The notes below the pieces were generated by a model that worked only from the letters and a program-made list of their open reading frames with translations, was not told where the DNA came from and did no database searches. Position numbers and translations under genes: made by a program. Source: SIG636 sp045535465 (lineage in GTDB: Bacteria > Bacillota > Clostridia > Oscillospirales > CAG-382). Taken from it: a DNA stretch of 42,147 nt. The stretch spans positions 1 through 42,147 of the forward strand of contig JAZSLS010000150.1 of assembly GCA_045535465.1 (NCBI GenBank), read 5' to 3'. How positions within the stretch are numbered: position 1 is the stretch's first letter; every line of letters begins with the position of its first letter. Positions 23,715 to 31,978 of the stretch are shown here, one piece after another.

Positions 23715-24161
23715 ATGAAATATTTAAAAATGGCAGCTATCCTTTTACTTGCGATAATTACTCTTTGCTCTTGCGGGGGAGAAGATGATAGTGTAATCAC
23801 CTCTCGTGATGCTGGTATCGGTACCTTTTATTATCCCGATGCTGATTTTGCGAACTACGAAACAAAGGAAATGGAGTTTGACGGTACGGCTCAGGACGTT
23901 GTAGATAAGCTTTATGAGCTTGGAGCTTACCGTGACAATAAGGTTAAGGTAAACAGCTGGTATATAAAATCTAAAATTATGTATATTGACTTTGACAAGG
24001 GGCTTGAGGAAGCTACAGGCAGTACCGCTTTGGAGTTTTTTTCCGTTATGGGCACTGTTAAAACCCTGATATCCTGCTTTGATGTGGACGCTGTAAGATT
24101 AACTGTTAACGGTAATGATTTTTATACCGCCCACGGTGTCTACGACACCCCCTTGTATTAA
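23715..24161 (+). CDS. GerMN-domain lipoprotein
   Basis: 148 residues. Lipoprotein signal with Cys20 (LAIITLCSC), so anchored on the outer face of the membrane. From about residue 55 the sequence follows the GerMN pattern (VVDKLYELGAYRDNKVKVNSWYIKSKIMYIDFD, then TALEFFSVMGTVKTLISCFDVDAVRLTVNG), a small domain found in the spore germination protein GerM and in other cell-envelope lipoproteins. The role here is unknown. Its stop (TAA) overlaps the CCA-enzyme ATG by one base, so the two are translationally coupled. Confidence 0.75.
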   Translation: MKYLKMAAILLLAIITLCSCGGEDDSVITSRDAGIGTFYYPDADFANYETKEMEFDGTAQDVVDKLYELGAYRDNKVKVNSWYIKSKIMYIDFDKGLEEATGSTALEFFSVMGTVKTLISCFDVDAVRLTVNGNDFYTAHGVYDTPLY

Positions 24162-25366
24162 TGGTTACAAAGCTACAAATGCCGCTTGCTCTTTGTCGCC
24201 TGCTTGATACGCTTAATAAAGCAGGATACAGTGCATATTTTGTGGGCGGTTGTGTAAGGGATGCATTGCTGGGAAAACAGGCAGCCGATTACGATGTGGC
24301 AACCTCTGCCACACCCGATAAGGTAGCCTCCTTGTTTTCGGACTACAAGGTTATCCCCACAGGTGAAAGGCACGGCACTATAACGGTTATATACGAGGGC
24401 TTTTCGGTGGAGATAACCACTTTCAGAAAAGACGGTGCTTATACCGATTGCCGTCACCCCGAAAGCGTTCTTTTTTCAAACAGCGTTCGTGACGATACCG
24501 AAAGACGTGATTTTACGATAAATGCCCTGTGCTATTCTCCTGCCGAGGGAGTGCTTGATTTTCACGGCGGTACAGAGGATTTGAAAAACGGTATAATAAA
24601 GTGCGTTGGCGACCCGACAGTGCGTTTTAACGAGGACGCCTTGCGTATACTTCGTGCCTTGCGCTTTGCCGCAAGGCTTGGCTTTGTTATAGATGCCAAT
24701 ACGGCGGCGGCTATGCATAGCTGCAAAGGGTTAATTTCCAAGGTGTCTGCGGAGAGGGTGCTTTCTGAGTTGAAAGGCTTTTTCTTTGCTGATAACGCTG
24801 TTTGGCTTGTAAAAGACTATTACGGTATATTATTTTCCGCAATGAGAACAAAAGGTGTAAAGGATTTAGAATATCTTTGCGCTTTTTTAAGTAAAGTCCC
24901 CTGTGTGTACAGGCTTGCTTTGTTCTGTGCTTTTTGCGGCGGAAGCGTAGAAGGTGCAACGGACATAATAAAAAGGCTAAAGCCCGATAATGCGACTAAG
25001 GACCTTGTATACGCTATGTCAAACGCAATTCACAGCACGGTGTTTGATACCCCTTATAATACAGCGTGTACGGTAAGACGCTTTGGTGCGGATACTGCTG
25101 AGGTTATGTATAGCGCTGCAGTGTTTGCAGGAAAAAACGTCTATAATAAAGCGTTACTGCAAATAACACGTATTAAAAACAAAAACTTGCCGCTAACGAT
25201 AAAGGAGCTTGCCGTAAACGGCAAGGATATAACGGGTAACAAAATAGCCGCCGGCGAGGATATCGGTAAGGTATTGGAGTTTTTGTTTGCCTCCGTTCAC
25301 CAAGGAACGGAAAACGAAAAAAGCCTTTTGCTTGCAAAGGCAAAAGAGTATACTCAAGGTTTTTGA
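24161..25366 (+). CDS. cca: CCA-adding tRNA nucleotidyltransferase
   Basis: 401 residues, class II CCA-adding enzyme that builds or repairs the 3'-CCA end of tRNA in the cytoplasm. Head domain: YFVGGCVRDALLGKQAADYDVATSATPD with the metal-binding Asp43 and Asp45, then VIPTGERHGTITV. The neck motifs RRDFTINALCYSP and RFNEDALRILRALRFAARLGF bind and select the nucleotide. The body and tail are less conserved, as usual. The start overlaps the lipoprotein stop. Whether it adds CCA or only A cannot be settled by eye. Confidence 0.93.
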   Translation: MVTKLQMPLALCRLLDTLNKAGYSAYFVGGCVRDALLGKQAADYDVATSATPDKVASLFSDYKVIPTGERHGTITVIYEGFSVEITTFRKDGAYTDCRHPESVLFSNSVRDDTERRDFTINALCYSPAEGVLDFHGGTEDLKNGIIKCVGDPTVRFNEDALRILRALRFAARLGFVIDANTAAAMHSCKGLISKVSAERVLSELKGFFFADNAVWLVKDYYGILFSAMRTKGVKDLEYLCAFLSKVPCVYRLALFCAFCGGSVEGATDIIKRLKPDNATKDLVYAMSNAIHSTVFDTPYNTACTVRRFGADTAEVMYSAAVFAGKNVYNKALLQITRIKNKNLPLTIKELAVNGKDITGNKIAAGEDIGKVLEFLFASVHQGTENEKSLLLAKAKEYTQGF

Positions 25367-25380
25367 AGAAAGGAATAAAT

Positions 25381-26349
25381 ATGAAAAAGTTTTTACTGTT
25401 TGTTTTATGTGCGGTGCTTTGTCTGTCAGCTTTTTCTGCTTGCGTGGACGTGGACCTGGAGAATAACTCTTCCTCTTCCGATAAAGATATTTCAGCCGAA
25501 AGCAGCTCTGCAGACGATACTACGGAAGAAAGTGTGGCGTACAGCAAAGAAGAATCCTCCGAGGAATATATTCCTCCCGTATATACGCCCATTTACCCCG
25601 AGGATTATACCGAACGTGTGGCGTATTACACCAATTACGAGGTTTCGGCAGACGTCAACGATGCCTATTTTAACGATTCCGTTTTTGTGGGCAACTCCAT
25701 AATGCTCCATTACAAAAACTATATCACCAACGGAAGAACAATCAATAACAGCCTTCTCGGCAACGCAAGCTTTTTTGCCGCCGCAAGCTTTAGCTTTTTT
25801 AATAATAAAAACCAAAAGGCCGACCAGGCAGACTGTGCTTGGCCGCTATACCGTGGTGAAAAGATGAACATAAGCACTGCCGTAAGTCAGATGAACGTAA
25901 AAAACGTTTACCTTTCTCTTATGGCGCTTAACGATATAGCTATGTACAAAGACGGCATAACAGGCGTTAACGAAACCTACAATTTGGTTGTTGAGCTTAT
26001 AAATGAGCTTAAAACGGCAAATCCCGACCTTAACGTTGTTATAATCAGTAACACCTATCTTCACAGCTCAAGAAACGATATGAGCAAAAAGCTTAACAAC
26101 GGAAGCATTCATACCTTTAACACAAGGGTTCTTGACTACTGTAACCAAAACGGCATAGATTTTGTTGATGTTACCTATGCTTTGGTAGACGACAGCGGAT
26201 GTCTCGGCACCGAGTTCTGCAGTGATGCCTATTGTCATCTTACCACGGCTGCTTACAGCGCTTGGACGGAACAGCTTCGTGACTACGCAGGTAAAAAGCA
26301 GGCAGGCAGATGGGCAAATCCAACGGAGCTTAAGGGATATAACTATTAA
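25381..26349 (+). CDS. SGNH/GDSL-like hydrolase lipoprotein
   Basis: 322 residues from the ATG at 25381 (AAAGGA site); an in-frame TTG at 25363 overlaps the cca stop and is less likely. Lipobox FSAC with Cys21, then a Ser/Glu-rich linker (about 28-62) and a globular domain with SGNH-like blocks: NDSVFVGNSI (block I, candidate Ser106), SLMALNDIAMY (block III, Asn184), and SDAYCHLTTAAYSAW (block V, Asp282 and His286). Block I has GNS where GDS is usual. Such domains de-acylate or acylate envelope polysaccharides; the substrate is unknown. It follows cca by 14 bases and ends in a strong terminator. Confidence 0.75.
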   Translation: MKKFLLFVLCAVLCLSAFSACVDVDLENNSSSSDKDISAESSSADDTTEESVAYSKEESSEEYIPPVYTPIYPEDYTERVAYYTNYEVSADVNDAYFNDSVFVGNSIMLHYKNYITNGRTINNSLLGNASFFAAASFSFFNNKNQKADQADCAWPLYRGEKMNISTAVSQMNVKNVYLSLMALNDIAMYKDGITGVNETYNLVVELINELKTANPDLNVVIISNTYLHSSRNDMSKKLNNGSIHTFNTRVLDYCNQNGIDFVDVTYALVDDSGCLGTEFCSDAYCHLTTAAYSAWTEQLRDYAGKKQAGRWANPTELKGYNY

Positions 26350-26354
26350 AAAAC

Positions 26355-26396
26355 AAGGAGCTATAAAAACGAACGTTTTTTATAGCTCCTTTTTTA
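26355..26396 (+). terminator. Terminator after the SGNH-like lipoprotein
   Basis: AAGGAGCTATAAAAACG (26355-26371) pairs with 26374-26391 with one bulged T, followed by a T6 run. Also ends the 23305 operon. Confidence 0.85.
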
Positions 26397-26483
26397 TGCG
26401 CAACAATAGTTGACGTGTACGGGACAGCGCCTTTACTTGCGAATGCGGCTTGCCGTTTGTAGTATTCCTTTTAAGTTTTTTAT

Positions 26484-26502
26484 AAAATTTTGCGAAAATT
26501 TT
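26484..26502. repeat. AAAATTTT-GCG-AAAATTTT element upstream of the second sigma gene
   Basis: Two copies of the palindrome AAAATTTT separated by GCG, inside a very AT-rich stretch 87 bases before the sigma gene. Could be an UP-element or a nucleoid-protein site. No convincing promoter hexamers were found between it and the gene; the 26397-26588 gap otherwise shows nothing clear. Confidence 0.35.
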
Positions 26503-26588
26503 TTTATTTTTTTATAGACAAAGAGGTTTAAAAATACACGTATTATATGGTAGGATAAAATACACAAACCGAAAGGGGGGAAGTGCCT

Positions 26589-27128
26589 TTGAAAGAACGT
26601 AAAACAGCATCGCTGACAGAGAAGCAAAGGATGTTTTTGGATAGCCTTATAAGGGAAAACAAAAGGTATATATCAAACACAGTGCTTAACACCTTGGGCA
26701 GCGCCTTCTCCTTTTTGTACGAGGACTGCATAAGCGAGCTTTATATGCTTGCCTGTCTTAAAATAAGCATAGCGGAAACGCACCCAAATCCCGCTGCGTG
26801 GATAATAGTATGTGCAAGGCTCACAGCCCACACGGTTATTCAAAAAAGAAAACGGGATGCGCTAAACGTTCCTCTTGACGAAAACCTTTACGACGACAGT
26901 GATGTGTTTGACGAGGCGCTTTATAACATTTGGATCGAAAACGGTGTAGCCTTGAAGCTGATAGAGGAGCTTACCCCCAGAGAGAGGGAAGTGTATAACC
27001 TTATCTACATTAAGGGCAAAAAGCCCGAAGAGGCGGCAAAACTGCTTGGCATAAGCCATAGTACTGTGAGAAATATCAGAAAACAGTTAAAGGAAAAAAT
27101 CACAAAAAAAGTATACAAAGGCATATAG
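26589..27128 (+). CDS. ECF-type sigma factor of the tandem-lipoprotein operon
   Basis: 179 residues from the TTG at 26589, 8 bases after a GAAAGGGGGG ribosome site; GTG at 26583 is too close to it. Region 2-like part about 10-90 (RMFLDSLIRENKRYISNTVLNTLGSAFSFLYEDCISELYMLACLK, WIIVCARLTAHTVIQKRKRD), and a clear region 4 helix-turn-helix near 125-175 (LTPREREVYNLIYIKGKKPEEAAKLLGISHSTVRNIRKQLKEK). More divergent in region 2 than the other two sigma factors in the window. It heads an operon with a one-pass membrane protein and two related lipoproteins. Confidence 0.8.
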   Translation: MKERKTASLTEKQRMFLDSLIRENKRYISNTVLNTLGSAFSFLYEDCISELYMLACLKISIAETHPNPAAWIIVCARLTAHTVIQKRKRDALNVPLDENLYDDSDVFDEALYNIWIENGVALKLIEELTPREREVYNLIYIKGKKPEEAAKLLGISHSTVRNIRKQLKEKITKKVYKGI

Positions 27129-27172
27129 ACATTTACCTTTTAAAAACCATATATAAGTGAGGAGGTAAAAAG

Positions 27173-27949
27173 ATGGGAAATAACTACAGCCGCCTTAGCG
27201 GTGAAGAAATTAAAAAGCTTGTGTCTGAAAACCCCGAGGCTTTAGATAAGCTTGACACATCGGCTCTTGGTAAGCTTATGAACTACGAAACAGACCTTTT
27301 GTGTCAGGGGAAAGGTGATATGGAGCTTATAAAACAATGTTCCGATTTATTGGATGAAAAAAGAGCCGACGACAATTGGGAACATAGCTTTGACAGCGCA
27401 TTAGAGGCAGTAACCAAGGAAACAACTCCTGAAAGAAAATGGGGAAACGGCTTTAAGCGCCTTTCCACCGTTGCCGCAGTAGTGGCTATAATGATTACGC
27501 TAAGCACCTTTCTCGTTTCTGCCTACGTTATCGAAACTGTCTACAATAAGGAGGATTCCTTTATTTTCCTTCACAATGATAATTGTAGGGAATACGCTTC
27601 ATTTAAAGAGATGGCAGAGGTCGAAAATCTTGATATAATGTACCCCAAAAAGATGCCCAAGGGTATTGACGTTACAACAGTTACCCTTAATGACGGCAAA
27701 AACGGCAAGAAAGAGCTTTGCATTACCACAAGCGACGATGACACAAACGTTGTTATACAAATAGCTATGGGACAGGGCTTGCAGCTACAAGGTAACGTGG
27801 GTACTCACGTTATAGACGGCTGTAACTACTACGTATTTGGGGATAGCTCCTGTTACTATGCCTTTTGCTATCTTGAAGACGACTACTATTCTTTTCAGGC
27901 AAGAGGTTATGATGACCTGATGCTTATTATTGAAAATATGGAGAAATAG
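27173..27949 (+). CDS. One-pass membrane protein, probable anti-sigma factor (DUF4367-like outer domain)
   Basis: 258 residues. Cytoplasmic N-terminal part (about 1-93) of charged helices, a membrane segment at about 97-117 (STVAAVVAIMITLSTFLVSAYVI), and an outer domain of about 135 residues whose pattern (MYPKKMPKGIDVTTVTLNDGKNGKKELCITT, ending YSFQARGYDDLMLIIENM) resembles the DUF4367-type domain often fused to clostridial anti-sigma factors. Strong ribosome site GAGGAGGT. Position directly behind the sigma gene supports the anti-sigma role. The outer domain probably senses something at the cell surface together with the following lipoproteins. Confidence 0.65.
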   Translation: MGNNYSRLSGEEIKKLVSENPEALDKLDTSALGKLMNYETDLLCQGKGDMELIKQCSDLLDEKRADDNWEHSFDSALEAVTKETTPERKWGNGFKRLSTVAAVVAIMITLSTFLVSAYVIETVYNKEDSFIFLHNDNCREYASFKEMAEVENLDIMYPKKMPKGIDVTTVTLNDGKNGKKELCITTSDDDTNVVIQIAMGQGLQLQGNVGTHVIDGCNYYVFGDSSCYYAFCYLEDDYYSFQARGYDDLMLIIENMEK

Positions 27950-27953
27950 AGAT

Positions 27954-29018
27954 ATGAAAAAACTAACAATTATATTTTTGGTTTTTATCTGCATACTGTC
28001 CCTTTTCGCCTGCGGTGTCAAAAACGACGGCAATTCAAGCAGTATCGATGAAAACAGTCTTTTCAGCTCTGACGAAAGCGGCGAGGATATCAGCAAAGAA
28101 AAGCTCGATGTGATTTCGCTGAAGGCTGAAATGCTGCCATACCTTGAATCTGTAAGCTCGGTAGACGATATTGAGTTAAACGGATTTAACCCTTGGAGTG
28201 CGGAGCTTGAGCTTGACACTATGCCGGTTATGAAAAACAGTGATAAGCTGCTTACCACCCTGGACGCTACCAAAAAAGCAAACGAAATAGCCCTTCGTCT
28301 TGGGCTGGCTATTGGTGCGGCAAACGTAAACGAAAGCTCCGACGGCGGATTTTGGGTAGGGCTTGCCTGTTCGGAGGGGTTGCAAACCGTATCTATAAGC
28401 GTTAACGAGATGGGCACGGTTTCTATTGTTTATATGCACGAGAACGGTAAGGCTGTTCCCGAAGAATATAAAGACAATAAGCAGGATTGGCTTATACAAA
28501 CCTACGCCCCTCTGTTTTTTGAGGGGGAAACTGTAAAATTTGGGAACGGTGATTTCGGAGCAATATACAAAAAAGGCGATAACGATAAAGAAAACATAAT
28601 AAACTACTTTTTTAACAACGTAAATTTTGCCGAAAATTTGAATTTGGATATGATTTCAACGCAAACGACATATACCGGCACCTTGCTAAGTGTCACGGCG
28701 AAATGCTCTGACAGCTACACTGCGTTAGATTATCCGATAATAAGCTACAAAACCGCAAAAGAACTGTTTTTGGAGGGCAAGTGCTATACTCGCACTATGG
28801 CAAAGCCCAATGAAAAGCGCATAGTAAGTATGGCCCTTATGTACGAAACAAGTATATATAACTCATACGACAAAGACGGACTCATTATCCCATACTACTG
28901 TTTTTGGGTAGAAGCGGAAGAAGACAGTCAAACCCGCTATTGTCCTTTCTTTGTGCCTGCCATAGCGCCTGAATATTTGGATACTTCCGCAATTGACGTC
29001 ATCTTAAACGGTAAATAA
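27954..29018 (+). CDS. Lipoprotein, first of two paralogues in the sigma operon
   Basis: 354 residues from the ATG at 27954 (GGAG site upstream); an earlier in-frame ATG at 27930 lies inside the preceding gene. Lipoprotein signal with Cys20 (CILSLFACG), then a Ser/Asp/Glu-rich spacer and a soluble domain with no family I recognise. It shares landmarks with the next gene: NPWSAELELDTMPVM, YPIISYKTAKELFLEGKCY, IPYYCFWVEA, FFVPAIAPEYLDTS. The pair arose by tandem duplication. Only 4 bases after the anti-sigma gene, so co-transcribed and likely part of the same sensing or effector system. Confidence 0.75.
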   Translation: MKKLTIIFLVFICILSLFACGVKNDGNSSSIDENSLFSSDESGEDISKEKLDVISLKAEMLPYLESVSSVDDIELNGFNPWSAELELDTMPVMKNSDKLLTTLDATKKANEIALRLGLAIGAANVNESSDGGFWVGLACSEGLQTVSISVNEMGTVSIVYMHENGKAVPEEYKDNKQDWLIQTYAPLFFEGETVKFGNGDFGAIYKKGDNDKENIINYFFNNVNFAENLNLDMISTQTTYTGTLLSVTAKCSDSYTALDYPIISYKTAKELFLEGKCYTRTMAKPNEKRIVSMALMYETSIYNSYDKDGLIIPYYCFWVEAEEDSQTRYCPFFVPAIAPEYLDTSAIDVILNGK

Positions 29019-29032
29019 ACGGAGGAGGACTT

Positions 29033-30148
29033 ATGAAAAAATATATGATTTGCTTTTTATCCTTGCTTTTGACGCTTGTAATGTGTGCCTGCAGTACAAG
29101 CTTAAGCATCAACGAAAGTGAGGATGTAGGCGAGCAGACGGAAAGCTCGGAAGCAAGCGTTGAAGAAAGCGCTGCTTTCTCCTCGGAGGAAACAAGCGAG
29201 GAGGATACGAAAAAGCTTAAACTTAAGTTCAGCGGCTTGCCCTATAGCAGCATTGTTTATACTGCGGATATTGCCACTCTTAACGAAAGCAACCCTTGGA
29301 ATGAGGATATGCAGCTTACGGAAATGCCCGTTATCGAAAAACGCAGTATATTAAATAAATACCAAATGCAAAAGACTCTTAGTGACTTTGCAAGGGGTAT
29401 GAATTTAACCGAAATGACTGACCCCGTTGACTTAGAGGATTCTTTTATAGCAACCTATGAAGAGGGCGTTGTTATATCGGTTAATAGCTACGGTCATATA
29501 CAAATTCTTTATGCAAACGGTGGTATGTCACTACCCGATGGGTACAGCTTTGATGCCTCCTCCCGTGATGCCGCTATCGAAAGACTTAGTTGGCTTACGG
29601 AGAACTACGCAGGTCTTTTTGGAATAGATGAAGCCGTACAGTGCGTAGAGCCTTACTATAACGAAAAGGGCGAGCTGTCCTACAGCACCTATTCCCTTAC
29701 AGGTGCTTTCTCCAACACCTTTATTTACTCCAAGGGCGAAAGCGCAAAAGAGGATATACTAAACCGCTTTTTGTACCCCGTAAGGTTTGCAGAGTCCGTA
29801 TACGAGTATATCCCAAGGGGCACTTTAGGCGGTATCTACGCCTACTTGCCAATCGAAAGCAGCCTTGTTAATGAGTACCCCATTATAAGCATAGAAGAAG
29901 CAAAAGCCCTTTTGCTTGAGAAAAAATGCTACTGCCCCGGGACCTTGAATTTGGATATGCTGATTAAAGAGGAAGCTATCTGCAAGGCAGAGCTTGTGTA
30001 TAACAATGATGCCGAGGGCGGTACCTGTATGCCCTTCTATTGCTTCTGGTTAAAAGCTCCCGATGAAGAATACGCCTATTACTCCTGCTATGTCCCTGCG
30101 GTAGAGGAAAGGTATCTTGACACCTCCTCTTTCCCAAACTGGAACTAA
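29033..30148 (+). CDS. Lipoprotein, second of two paralogues in the sigma operon
   Basis: 371 residues, strong site GGAGGAGG. Lipoprotein signal with Cys20 (TLVMCAC), then a long Ser/Glu-rich linker (about 25-62) and a soluble domain matching the previous gene at NPWNEDMQLTEMPVI, YPIISIEEAKALLLEKKCY, MPFYCFWLKAPDEE and YVPAVEERYLDTSS. The two copies are well diverged, so the duplication is old. Function unknown. Last intact gene of the operon before a decayed reading frame. Confidence 0.75.
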   Translation: MKKYMICFLSLLLTLVMCACSTSLSINESEDVGEQTESSEASVEESAAFSSEETSEEDTKKLKLKFSGLPYSSIVYTADIATLNESNPWNEDMQLTEMPVIEKRSILNKYQMQKTLSDFARGMNLTEMTDPVDLEDSFIATYEEGVVISVNSYGHIQILYANGGMSLPDGYSFDASSRDAAIERLSWLTENYAGLFGIDEAVQCVEPYYNEKGELSYSTYSLTGAFSNTFIYSKGESAKEDILNRFLYPVRFAESVYEYIPRGTLGGIYAYLPIESSLVNEYPIISIEEAKALLLEKKCYCPGTLNLDMLIKEEAICKAELVYNNDAEGGTCMPFYCFWLKAPDEEYAYYSCYVPAVEERYLDTSSFPNWN

Positions 30149-30189
30149 AAATCCACATCCACGTTCTTTACTTTAGCGACCGTGATTAG

Positions 30190-30360
30190 ATTTTAAAGGA
30201 TAAAGGTGTCGAAAAATTCTTTGCGTCCATTAAAAAGGACGGCGATGCGAAAATAGACAGGCTTGTATATATGTGGAGCATATGGGGAATTGACTTGCCT
30301 TCTGCCGCATTAAAAGACGTAATTTTGTCTATGGATATGGCTATACTGCATCGGCTTTAA
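30190..30360 (+). pseudogene. Remnant of a protein-coding gene without a start
   Basis: An open stretch of 56 codons ending in TAA (30358-30360) reads like real protein (KFFASIKKDGDAKIDRLVYM, then WSIWGIDLPSAALKDVILSM), but has no start codon or ribosome site. It is preceded in frame by TAG at 30187-30189, and a few further protein-like codons (HVLYFSDRD) lie before that stop. I see this as the C-terminal scar of a lost gene. The family is unknown. A chance open frame is the alternative. Confidence 0.4.
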
Positions 30361-30426
30361 CTCCTATAAAACAAGAACTCTTTAGGCGTACGGGTGAAGC
30401 GCTTTTTAGAAACGGAGGTGTATACT

Positions 30427-30762
30427 ATGTTTGCATTGTACGCTGTTTTAATTATTTTAGGCTTGAATGCCTTGTATATCATACTTAAGCTTTCAATTAT
30501 CAGGCTGTTTTGGAACACAGCTCTTGGCGAGGCAGACCCCTTGGTTGCAGGGCTTAAGCTTATAGACAACCACAAGTTCGCCTGCCCAAATTGCGGCGGC
30601 CATTTCAGCAAGCTTTGGTGGTTTTACGCCTTCGGTCCCTTAAGCCATAGAGCTACCGCAGTCCTTACCTTTAAGAAAACAAACTTCAAATGCCCACATT
30701 GCGGTAAATACGATACCTGTGTGTTGGTAGAGAACGAAGAGGATAAATACAAGAACGTTTAG
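30427..30762 (+). CDS. Small membrane protein with a zinc ribbon
   Basis: 111 residues from the ATG at 30427, 7-8 bases after a CGGAGGTG ribosome site. One N-terminal membrane helix (about 3-25), then a short helical part and a zinc ribbon made of CPNC and CPHC knuckles (Cys53/56 and Cys88/91, approximately) separated by an aromatic stretch (FSKLWWFYAFGPLSH). No catalytic motif. Many small clostridial proteins share this layout, with unknown roles. It stands alone between the decayed frame and a terminator. Confidence 0.7.
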   Translation: MFALYAVLIILGLNALYIILKLSIIRLFWNTALGEADPLVAGLKLIDNHKFACPNCGGHFSKLWWFYAFGPLSHRATAVLTFKKTNFKCPHCGKYDTCVLVENEEDKYKNV

Positions 30763-30764
30763 CT

Positions 30765-30804
30765 AAATAGGCTGTAAAAAACTTTGGTTTTTTACAGCCT
30801 ATTT
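30765..30804. terminator. Bidirectional terminator between the zinc-ribbon gene and the third anti-sigma gene
   Basis: AAATAGGCTGTAAAAAAC (30765-30782) is perfectly complementary to 30787-30804 around a TTTG loop. Only 4-6 bases from both converging stop codons (30762 and 30809). T-runs are present in both directions. Confidence 0.85.
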
Positions 30805-30808
30805 TGAC

Positions 30809-31978
30809 TTATTCGGGAAGAAAAACGCTTTTATCGGATATAACAACCTTTGATATGGACACTACGTTTTCTATAAGATTTAAGCCTTCTTCTATCTCTC
30901 CTTTATAGGAAATTTGTGCCGTTGAACCTACACCTATCACGTTTAATTTAACGTAACGGGAGATACGCAGGTCGTTGATTGGCACTTTATAAGTGATACC
31001 GTCCTTGGGGTTTCTGCATAGAATACTGTCATCAATAAGAATATAATCATCGGTTATTTCCGTGATTGTACCCGTTATGGTTTTTAGGTATGGCTGATAT
31101 TCTGCTTTTTCGGCGTTTTTCTTTGCGTACTCAATAATCTTTGCAGACATATCCTTTCCTATGTCAAACAGGTAACAATAGTCAAATGCATTAGTCCACA
31201 GATATCCGTCTTCCGTTATATACATAGCTCTTTTGTAAATACCAAGAACTTCCGACGTTACGCTAAAGCTTATATAGTTTTTTTCATATACGCTCCATTT
31301 TTCATCCGTTACAAAGGGCGCATCCTTACATTCGCTAAGGGTGTTCCATATAAATTCATCGTCTAAAAGCGCAAAATGCTTTTTGTCGGGACCGTCACCG
31401 TTTTCGGAAAAACGGCTAAGCTCTATTACTTCGCTAAGTTTAACGGTGTTAAACAATTCACCTAAGGTGCTTGGGGGAGAGAAAGTGCTGTTTTTAAAAA
31501 CGTAATGCTTTCCTTCTATAAGCACCGCCACAAGCTGATTTCGGTCTGAGCTTTTAATACTGTATACTTCAAACTCCGCATCGTGCTTTTCATCGGTTAT
31601 CGGGTCAAAGCCCGCAACCGTGTATACACCAAGGCGGTCTCCTATCCATTTTTCGTCTACAGCGCTTCCGCTGCTTTGATACCGTGTTCCGTCAATAGTC
31701 AGTTCCGTAAACCTTTCGGCTGTTGAAAGATACTCCCAAGGCCAAATAATAGCATCCTCTCCCGTCGTTATGTTTACGTCCTTGTATCTGCCTGCCGTTT
31801 CTTTTTCAAAAAACGTTGGCAAAACTGCTGCGCATAGCACAGCCACCAAAGCAACTGCGGCAGCAACAGCACACCATTTTATAATTATTCTTTTGTTGTT
31901 TCTTTTGCTTTCTTCGGCTTGTTTTATAAGGCTTTCATCAATGCCGCCTACAGCATCGGCTATTTTGGGTATCTTCAT
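30809..31978 (-). CDS. One-pass membrane protein, probable anti-sigma factor
   Basis: 389 residues. N-terminal cytoplasmic stretch (MKIPKIADAVGGIDESLIKQAEESKRNNK), a membrane helix at about 32-55 (IIIKWCAVAAAVALVAVLCAAVL), and a large outer domain without a named family; its C-terminal part (about 295-380) resembles a small beta-barrel (TGTITEITDDYILIDD...). The N-terminal IGGIDESLI-type motif before the helix is typical of clostridial ECF anti-sigma proteins. The start overlaps the sigma stop (31975-31978). Role assigned from context. Confidence 0.65.
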   Translation of the reverse strand: MKIPKIADAVGGIDESLIKQAEESKRNNKRIIIKWCAVAAAVALVAVLCAAVLPTFFEKETAGRYKDVNITTGEDAIIWPWEYLSTAERFTELTIDGTRYQSSGSAVDEKWIGDRLGVYTVAGFDPITDEKHDAEFEVYSIKSSDRNQLVAVLIEGKHYVFKNSTFSPPSTLGELFNTVKLSEVIELSRFSENGDGPDKKHFALLDDEFIWNTLSECKDAPFVTDEKWSVYEKNYISFSVTSEVLGIYKRAMYITEDGYLWTNAFDYCYLFDIGKDMSAKIIEYAKKNAEKAEYQPYLKTITGTITEITDDYILIDDSILCRNPKDGITYKVPINDLRISRYVKLNVIGVGSTAQISYKGEIEEGLNLIENVVSISKVVISDKSVFLPE

